Positions 1 to 3,907 of a stretch of DNA of 5,358 nucleotides are shown piece by piece. The notes beneath the pieces were generated by a model. That model made no database searches and had not been told where the DNA came from. It was given only the letters and a program-made list of their open reading frames with translations. Source of the stretch: Sphingobacteriaceae bacterium (GTDB taxonomy: Bacteria > Bacteroidota > Bacteroidia > Sphingobacteriales > Sphingobacteriaceae). The number at the start of each line of letters is the position of its first letter. Position 1 is the stretch's first letter. The translations under genes and the position numbers were made by a program. The stretch lies in contig CANHHZ010000147.1 of NCBI GenBank assembly GCA_947460275.1, positions 1-5,358 of the forward strand. The letters run 5' to 3'.

Positions 1-310
1 AAACATTGGCGATTTAGGCGGATTAAACGCTGCTTACACCGCTTTTAAAATGACTAAACAAGGTCAAGGCAACGAAAAAATTGATGGCTTTACCCCAGAT
101 CAACGTTTCTTTTTATCGTGGGCACAAGTATGGAGAGGTAACATTTTACCAGAAACTGCCGCTCAATTGATCAAAACTGATTCGCATTCTCCGGGCCCTT
201 ACCGTACCATTGGTGCTCCAGTAAACATGGATGCGTGGTACAAAGCGTTTGACGTACAACCTGGCGATAAACTTTACAAAAAACCAGAAGATAGAATTAG
301 ATTGTGGTAA
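1..310 (+). CDS. M13 family zinc metallopeptidase (neprilysin/PepO-like), C-terminal end only
   Basis: The frame is open from the left edge (first full codon at 2) to TAA at 308-310, giving the last 102 residues. It begins NIGDLGGLNAAY, which matches the M13 segment ENIxDxGG; there the Glu is the third zinc ligand and the Asp orients a zinc-binding His. The Glu codon is cut by the edge, but the single base left of it (a) fits GAA. DSHSPGPYR (His codon at 185-187, Arg at 203-205) matches the neprilysin HSPxxxR segment, whose His and Arg contact the transition state and substrate. The protein ends in RIRLW, like the C-terminal Trp of the family (CRVW in neprilysin). M13 enzymes cleave peptides outside the cytoplasm; the HExxH motif and the export signal would lie upstream, out of view. 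Nothing in the visible part looks damaged. The family call is firm; a paralogue name is not possible. Confidence 0.95.
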   Translation, partial: NIGDLGGLNAAYTAFKMTKQGQGNEKIDGFTPDQRFFLSWAQVWRGNILPETAAQLIKTDSHSPGPYRTIGAPVNMDAWYKAFDVQPGDKLYKKPEDRIRLW

Positions 311-330
311 TGATTTGATTAACATACAGC

Positions 331-368
331 AACCGCCATTTCTCAAAAAGAAATGGCGGTTTTTTTTT
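331..368 (+). terminator. Strong Rho-independent terminator of the M13 peptidase gene
   Basis: A perfect 13-bp stem is formed by aaccgccatttct (331-343) and its complement at 349-361, with a 5-base loop (caaaa, 344-348), followed by a run of nine T (360-368). It starts 20 bases after the peptidase stop. On the opposite strand the hairpin is preceded by A and followed by a mixed sequence, so it looks like a good terminator only for + transcription. The T-run touches the stop codon of the convergent gene. Confidence 0.93.
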
Positions 369-705
369 ATAAGTATTGCGCTTGTATTTTTTTAGACAAT
401 TTACTCAACACCAAGGTTCTAGAGGTAGCAATGCGTTCTTGCAATTCAGTTATAGTCAGTACTTCTAAACCCAAAATTTTTACCCATTGCCTGCGAGCCA
501 AATGTGGCGCCTGTATAATTCCGTACCTTGCGGTAAGTTCGTCAAAATCTTCTGGCCGGCATTTAAATGAAAAACTTTGATCGCCATCTACATCCATAAT
601 CACAAAAATTTTAGCTGCGATTAAAAAACAAAGATGCCCCCACTTCATGTCTTCGGTAACACCTGGCAAACTTAAACAGTAATCTCTAAAGGCTTCTATG
701 TTCAT
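367..705 (-). CDS. YjbR/MmcQ-family protein
   Basis: The protein has 112 residues, from ATG (703-705) to TAA (367-369), close to the usual 115-120 of this family. The N-terminus MNIEAFRDYCLSLPGVTED (1-19) is the family signature (N-terminal helix then LPGVTE). It is followed by strands around 25-38 (FLIAAKIFVIMDVD), the segment SFKCRPEDFDEL (46-57), PHLARRQWVKI (67-77) with the conserved His and Trp, and a C-terminal helix (87-107). The family has a double-wing fold resembling the CyaY/frataxin and DNA-binding superfamilies; 'DNA-binding' is often written in annotations, but no physiological role is established and I claim none. It is cytosolic, with no signal peptide. It is transcribed alone, tail to tail with the M13 peptidase and divergently from mnmD. 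Its leader carries a degenerate heptamer array running up to the start codon, and no Shine-Dalgarno is present. Confidence 0.87.
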   Translation of the reverse strand: MNIEAFRDYCLSLPGVTEDMKWGHLCFLIAAKIFVIMDVDGDQSFSFKCRPEDFDELTARYGIIQAPHLARRQWVKILGLEVLTITELQERIATSRTLVLSKLSKKIQAQYL

Positions 706-746
706 GGTTACGAGTTATGGGTTTTGAGTTGTGAGTGATGGATTAT
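705..746 (-). repeat. Degenerate 7-bp tandem array in the leader of the YjbR-family gene
   Basis: Read on the - strand from 746 to 705, the sequence divides into six consecutive heptamers that resemble each other, for example ATCACTC (739-733), ACAACTC (732-726) and ATAACTC (718-712), consensus roughly AYAACTC. The last unit, GTAACCA, overlaps the A of the ATG start codon. Copies are imperfect, so this is a decayed or loosely constrained tandem repeat rather than an exact one. The same period appears at 786-827, 1503-1537 and 2415-2442. Confidence 0.55.
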
Positions 747-763
747 ACGTCCTTTTAGTTTTT

Positions 764-786
764 CCAACCTCCGCTAGGTGGGCAGC
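764..786. repeat. Small GC-rich imperfect inverted repeat in the divergent spacer
   Basis: The arms ccaacct (764-770) and aggtggg (776-782) pair at six of seven positions (A766/G780 mismatch) around the loop ccgct. An alternative stem uses gct (773-775) with agc (784-786). The island is clearly more GC-rich than the AT-rich DNA on both sides and sits between two heptamer arrays that read away from it. It has no T-run, so it is not a classical terminator. It could be a short dispersed intergenic repeat (REP-like), which the window alone cannot show. Confidence 0.4.
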
Positions 787-827
787 TTTGAACTTTTCAC
801 TTTCCACTCCTAATTTACTAATTTAAA
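786..827 (+). repeat. Degenerate 7-bp tandem array upstream of mnmD
   Basis: On the + strand, heptamers follow in register: CTTTGAA (786), CTTTTCA (793), then CTTTCCA (800) and CTCCTAA (807), fading into TTTACTA (814) and ATTTAAA (821). The first three differ from each other at one to two positions. The array reads towards mnmD, the mirror image of the array facing the YjbR-family gene on the other side of the GC-rich hairpin. Confidence 0.5.
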
Positions 828-831
828 AACA

Positions 832-839
832 TATTTTTG
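832..839 (+). promoter_or_regulatory. Possible Bacteroidota -7 element (TATTTTTG) just before mnmD
   Basis: TATTTTTG matches the Bacteroidota -7 consensus TAnnTTTG at all fixed positions. It lies only four bases before the ATG at 844, so a start site about seven bases downstream would give a leaderless or nearly leaderless mRNA. No TTTG -33 element is found at the usual 19-21 base spacing; the nearest (787-790) is too far. In AT-rich DNA such a match can arise by chance, so the call is tentative. Confidence 0.3.
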
Positions 840-843
840 AAAA

Positions 844-1509
844 ATGAATATCCTTACGCAAACAGCCGATGGCTCTAACACTTTGTTCAATCAGGAAATT
901 GGCGAACATTACCACTCTGCACATGGTGCCTTGCAAGAAAGCAAACATGTTTTTATGGGTGCTGGCCTGCAATACATCGCACAAGAAGCTAAGGAAATAA
1001 ACATTTTAGAAGTTGGTTTTGGTACAGGATTAAACTTTTTACTCAGCTTTGCGCATAGCGAAGAAAACCACTTAAAGCTCAAGTATACGGGTATAGAAGC
1101 TTACCCCCTTGCCAAAGATGTAATTGAACAAACAGGCTACCATGCCTATGTAAATCAAAATATATGGGACAATTTTATCCATCATTATGAAAAATCGCTG
1201 GTACAATCGCAAACCTTATCATCGCTTTGCGAACTAGAAATAGCACACACCACGTTAAACGATTTTAAAAGCGACCTTAAGTTTGATTTGATCTATTACG
1301 ATGCTTTTTCGGTACAACACCAACCCGAAATGTGGACCAACGAAATTATTGCCCATAGCTGTAGTTTTTTAAAAATAGGTGGCGTTTTTGTAACTTATGC
1401 CATTACAGGGAATTTAAAAAGAGCGCTAAAAGCTTGTGGCATGACCATAGAAAAATTACCAGGTGCACCTGGCAAAAGAGAAATGCTAAGAGCCACTAAA
1501 AACATTTAA
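844..1509 (+). CDS. mnmD: MnmD, tRNA 5-aminomethyl-2-thiouridine methyltransferase (stand-alone)
   Basis: This SAM-dependent enzyme methylates nm5(s2)U at tRNA wobble position 34 to mnm5(s2)U, a late step of the MnmEG pathway in the cytosol. The 221-residue protein covers only the methyltransferase half of E. coli MnmC (former DUF752). Visible motifs are FNQEIGEHYHSAHGALQES (15-33), the family N-terminal signature; SAM motif I ILEVGFGTG (54-62); an acidic residue in GIEAYP (E85); the catalytic-region motif DAFSVQHQPEMW (153-164), where family members often have DAFxPxxxPxMW, so V replaces the usual P; and LPGAPGKREML (205-215) at the end. There is no FAD-oxidase (MnmC1) domain, which is normal for Bacteroidota. 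The ATG at 844 is chosen because the family signature begins right after it; the leader is A-rich with no Shine-Dalgarno. mazG follows after 30 bases on the same strand, probably co-transcribed. Confidence 0.93.
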   Translation: MNILTQTADGSNTLFNQEIGEHYHSAHGALQESKHVFMGAGLQYIAQEAKEINILEVGFGTGLNFLLSFAHSEENHLKLKYTGIEAYPLAKDVIEQTGYHAYVNQNIWDNFIHHYEKSLVQSQTLSSLCELEIAHTTLNDFKSDLKFDLIYYDAFSVQHQPEMWTNEIIAHSCSFLKIGGVFVTYAITGNLKRALKACGMTIEKLPGAPGKREMLRATKNI

Positions 1510-1537
1510 ATTACTACATTTATCATTTAAACTACAA
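1503..1537 (+). repeat. Degenerate 7-bp array between mnmD and mazG
   Basis: CATTTAA occurs at 1503-1509 (containing the mnmD stop) and 1524-1530, with CATTTAT at 1517-1523, so the copies are 14 and 7 bases apart. The units between and after (1510-1516, 1531-1537) are ATTACTA and ACTACAA. The array fills the mnmD-mazG gap and ends two bases before the mazG ATG. Low complexity could explain it alone; it is listed because the same period recurs in neighbouring spacers. Confidence 0.4.
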
Positions 1538-1539
1538 TT

Positions 1540-2346
1540 ATGCCCGCTAATATAGCTCCCCCAATTGCCAATGGCCCAGATACCGCTTTTCTAAGATTGC
1601 TAACTGTTTTAGATACTTTGCGCACACAATGCCCATGGGATAAAAAACAAACCATGGAAACGCTGAGGCATTTGACCATTGAAGAAACCTACGAACTTTC
1701 TGATGCCATTTTAGAGGGCGACTTGAACGAGATTAAAAAAGAATTGGGCGATTTGATGATGCATTTGGTGTTTTACGCACGTATTGCCAGCGAAACCAAC
1801 AGCTTTAACATTACCGATGTACTGAATGGCGTATGCGAAAAGTTAATCAACAGACACCCGCACATTTATGGCGATATAACCGTTGAAAACGAAGAGGACG
1901 TGAAAAGAAATTGGGAACAGCTTAAGCTAAAAGAAGGAAATGAATCGGTGTTGGGTGGTGTGCCGCAATCGTTACCCGCTTTGGTTAAAGCCGGACGCAT
2001 TCAAGAAAAAGCCCGTGGTGTAGGGTTTGATTGGGATAAAAAAGAACAGGTGTGGGCAAAGGTGGAAGAAGAACTGCAAGAGTTTAAAGACGAGTTTAAC
2101 ATTGCCGAAAATGAAACGATTGACAAAGAAAAAGCCGAAGGCGAATTTGGAGATTTGATTTTCTCTTTAGTGAATTACGCTCGCTTTATCGACATTAACC
2201 CCGAAACAGCCCTCGAAAAAACAAACAAAAAGTTCATCAAACGTTTTCAGTTTTTGGAAAGCAAAGCCAAAGCAAATGGAAAAGCCCTGCAAGACATGAC
2301 ATTGGCAGAAATGGACGTGTACTGGAATGAAGCTAAAAAGTTGTAA
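1540..2346 (+). CDS. mazG: MazG, nucleoside triphosphate pyrophosphohydrolase
   Basis: MazG hydrolyses (d)NTPs to NMP plus pyrophosphate in the cytosol, a nucleotide-pool cleaning enzyme that in E. coli also affects ppGpp and MazEF-related survival. The protein has 268 residues (E. coli MazG has 263) and shows both tandem all-alpha MazG domains. Domain 1 has CPWD (31-34), EETYE (48-52) and ELGD (68-71), the EExxE...ExxD magnesium site, then NRHPHIYGD (104-112). Domain 2 has GFDW (162-165), EELQE (177-181) and EFGD (202-205), so both metal sites are complete; in E. coli the C-terminal domain carries the activity. The ATG at 1540 leaves about 14 residues before the first helix, an ordinary N-terminus for the family. 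It lies 30 bases after mnmD on the same strand and probably shares its transcript. No Shine-Dalgarno is visible. Confidence 0.97.
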   Translation: MPANIAPPIANGPDTAFLRLLTVLDTLRTQCPWDKKQTMETLRHLTIEETYELSDAILEGDLNEIKKELGDLMMHLVFYARIASETNSFNITDVLNGVCEKLINRHPHIYGDITVENEEDVKRNWEQLKLKEGNESVLGGVPQSLPALVKAGRIQEKARGVGFDWDKKEQVWAKVEEELQEFKDEFNIAENETIDKEKAEGEFGDLIFSLVNYARFIDINPETALEKTNKKFIKRFQFLESKAKANGKALQDMTLAEMDVYWNEAKKL

Positions 2347-2444
2347 TACTACTCTGTTTATAACAAGAGAACTAATGCTATTTAAGCTAAACGGTTATTT
2401 AAAGAATAGGCATTAACTCCTACTTAAAACTTACAACTTTCAGC
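2347..2444. other. Convergent spacer between mazG and the DEAD-box-like gene, with a weak hairpin
   Basis: This is a 98-bp tail-to-tail gap. Arms taatgc (2373-2378) and gcatta (2410-2415) pair perfectly, and after a one-base bulge (G2409) the inner bases 2379-2383 pair with 2404-2408, the last as a G-T pair. The loop is about 20 bases and no T-run follows on either strand, so it is at best a weak transcription end. No clear terminator for either gene is seen. The right part (2415-2442) is a heptamer array. Confidence 0.3.
2415..2442 (+). repeat. Degenerate 7-bp tandem array in the convergent spacer
   Basis: Four heptamers lie in register: AACTCCT at 2415, ACTTAAA at 2422, ACTTACA at 2429 and, at 2436, ACTTTCA. 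The last three share ACTT and a final A. The array ends two bases before the stop codon (2445-2447) of the - strand gene. It is the cleanest of the four arrays in the window and shares the ACT-start heptamer form with those around 705-746 and 786-827. Confidence 0.55.
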
Positions 2445-3743
2445 CTACCCGTGTTTCTTTTTCTTGTTCATGATGGCTTTTTGTCCGATCCCAAAGTTTG
2501 CAGTTTTGGCATTGCGCTCTTTCTTTTTATGGAAAGCAGCATCTTGAAAAGCTTCTTCTTCGGCCAAAGCCTTATTTAATTTATTTTTGTTCGCCGTGGT
2601 TTTGGTCACGTCTTCTATTAATAAATCTTCAGGCAAAGCGGCAACTTCTATTTTTTGACCAATGGCTTGTTCTATTTTGCGTACTTGTGGCAACTCTAAA
2701 TCGGTTGCAAAGGTTATGGCAACCACCTCTTCATCGCCTTGCTTAATGATGCGATTTAAATACGTTTCTTTTTGCACAGGCAATTCAAAATGGAAAACAA
2801 ATGGAATATGACTAATATCTATGTTTTGCAAATTTTCATTGGCCACAATTAAAATACGAGCTTCGGGCACTGCTTTAAAATCTTCGATGTCATCAAAACC
2901 GGCTTCATCAAAAAACAAAGGCTTGTACACAAAAACATCTTCGGCCTTGCCATCAAATAAATCTTTAGACAACGTTTGGGCCGTTAATCTGGTGTTTACA
3001 AAAACAGCCACTTTATCAAAAACTTCGGCATCTTTTAGCAAAAGATTTAACAAGTTCAATTTAGTTCTAAAATTAGGCAAATGATATAAAAGCTGCGGAT
3101 GTGTTTCGGCTTTGGCCTCTCCCAAATCTTCAACCTCAATGGTGGTTGGTAATTTCATAAATACCTCAATCATTTTGTTGAGCCTATCGTGCATCACATC
3201 GGTAAAAATTAAATGCTGACATTTTTGAATGCTGTTGGCCAACTCGTTAATAGGCAGTTGCATCCCTAATTTAACCATTTCGGCAGCATCATCCACCACA
3301 AAAATTTGGATTTTATTGGTGTTTAAACCCAACTTTAAATAAACCGCTCTGGCTCTAGACGGTACTGCTACCACAATGTCTACCCCATCGGTAAGTTCGT
3401 TGATTTGCGACTCCATACTTCCATCGGCATGTATGCCTACAATGCGGATCGTTTGGTTTCTGTTCAATAAATTAAACTGATCTATCACTTCGAGCACCCT
3501 TTCTTTGGTGGGCACTAAAATTAAAGCACGTGGAGCTTCCTCAAAACCATACTTTAAGCGCATCAAAACGGCAAGTACATAAGTAGTAGTTTTTCCGCTT
3601 CCCTCTGGACCAATGGCGATAACATCTTGTCCGCCCAATAGCCTAGACATTGTTTTGGCTTGTATTTCTTTTGGGGTTAAATAACCTGCGGCCGTCATTG
3701 CCGAAACCAATGGCTTGCTTAATTTGAGTTGTTCTAAAGACAC
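2445..3743 (-). CDS. DEAD-box helicase-like protein with degenerate catalytic motifs
   Basis: From GTG (3741-3743) to TAG (2445-2447) this gives 432 residues; the N-terminus then reads (M)SLEQLKLSKPLV, as expected for a Q-motif. An in-frame TTG at 3771-3773 would add ten residues but sits inside a probable promoter element. The two-RecA-domain layout of DEAD-box RNA helicases is clear: GY..P..IQ (20-28, Q28), Walker A GPEGSGKT (45-52, K51 kept), VPTKE (77-81), VAVPSR (125-130) for ATPGR, VFVNTR (247-252) for motif IV. Key motifs are degenerate: motif II reads VVDDAAEM (149-156), so DEAD becomes DDAA; motif III SAT becomes TDV (181-183); motif V reads VANENLQNIDI (300-310); motif VI HRxGRTGR becomes NRIIKQGD (330-337). 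ATP binding remains plausible, while normal hydrolysis and unwinding are doubtful. The tail is very basic (406-432, ending KKKKHG), suggesting RNA or ribosome binding. The frame is intact, so it is not a decaying gene. It is convergent with mazG and divergent from the S9D peptidase. Confidence 0.88.
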   Translation of the reverse strand: MSLEQLKLSKPLVSAMTAAGYLTPKEIQAKTMSRLLGGQDVIAIGPEGSGKTTTYVLAVLMRLKYGFEEAPRALILVPTKERVLEVIDQFNLLNRNQTIRIVGIHADGSMESQINELTDGVDIVVAVPSRARAVYLKLGLNTNKIQIFVVDDAAEMVKLGMQLPINELANSIQKCQHLIFTDVMHDRLNKMIEVFMKLPTTIEVEDLGEAKAETHPQLLYHLPNFRTKLNLLNLLLKDAEVFDKVAVFVNTRLTAQTLSKDLFDGKAEDVFVYKPLFFDEAGFDDIEDFKAVPEARILIVANENLQNIDISHIPFVFHFELPVQKETYLNRIIKQGDEEVVAITFATDLELPQVRKIEQAIGQKIEVAALPEDLLIEDVTKTTANKNKLNKALAEEEAFQDAAFHKKKERNAKTANFGIGQKAIMNKKKKHG

Positions 3744-3770
3744 TTTTGAATTTGTAAATTGATAATGCCA

Positions 3771-3778
3771 CAAATTTA
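3771..3778 (-). promoter_or_regulatory. Probable Bacteroidota -7 promoter element (TAAATTTG) for the DEAD-box-like gene
   Basis: On the - strand, 3778 to 3771 reads TAAATTTG, a full match to TAnnTTTG. Transcription would begin about seven bases on, near 3764, leaving a leader of about 20 bases before the GTG at 3743. No TTTG -33 element was found 19-21 bases upstream. The element contains the alternative TTG codon (3771-3773), which therefore could not be translated from this promoter. Confidence 0.45.
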
Positions 3779-3907
3779 AGCATTTTGAAGGAGTATTTAG
3801 GGTTTTAAGAGATATCTGACAATTATACTTTCAAATTTTTGATACAAATTGAAATTTAACTTTAGAAATGCGTATGTTTAAATCGATTAAAAATTGACTA
3901 TTTGAAA
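3774..3907. other. Divergent intergenic region between the DEAD-box-like gene and the S9D peptidase
   Basis: This 134-bp AT-rich region separates two divergent genes and should hold both promoters. On the left edge is the - strand TAAATTTG element. For the + gene the best candidates are TAACTTTA (3857-3864, one mismatch to TAnnTTTG, with TTTG at 3838-3841 but only 15 bases between) and TATTTG just before the ATG (3899-3904, lacking the two spacer bases). Neither is convincing. No heptamer array, operator-like palindrome or RNA structure stands out. Confidence 0.35.

Noticed and set aside
353..580. Open frame on + overlapping the YjbR-family gene
   Set aside because: It is antisense to a recognised protein family, begins within the terminator T-run, and its product has no recognisable features.
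742..767. Sigma-70-like pair on - (TTGGAA at 767-762, TATAAT at 747-742) before the YjbR-family gene
   Set aside because: The spacing is 14 bases instead of about 17, the TATAAT falls inside the heptamer array, and Bacteroidota use a different consensus (TTTG / TAnnTTTG).
2373..2415. Hairpin in the convergent spacer as an intrinsic terminator
   Set aside because: The stem is AT-rich with a bulge, the loop is about 20 bases, and no T-run follows on either strand; it is recorded only as a weak structure.
2415..2442. CRISPR-like array
   Set aside because: The repeat unit is 7 bases, contiguous and degenerate, with no spacers; no cas gene is in the window.
2498..3084. Two open frames on + (2498-2746 and 2821-3084) opposite the DEAD-box-like gene
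   Set aside because: Both lie antisense to a protein with clear two-RecA-domain motifs, and their translations are unrecognisable.
2445..3743. Pseudogene status for the DEAD-box-like gene
   Set aside because: The frame is uninterrupted, codon use looks like the neighbours, the fold-defining segments and Walker A are kept, and the changes concentrate in catalytic motifs, which fits a changed function better than decay.
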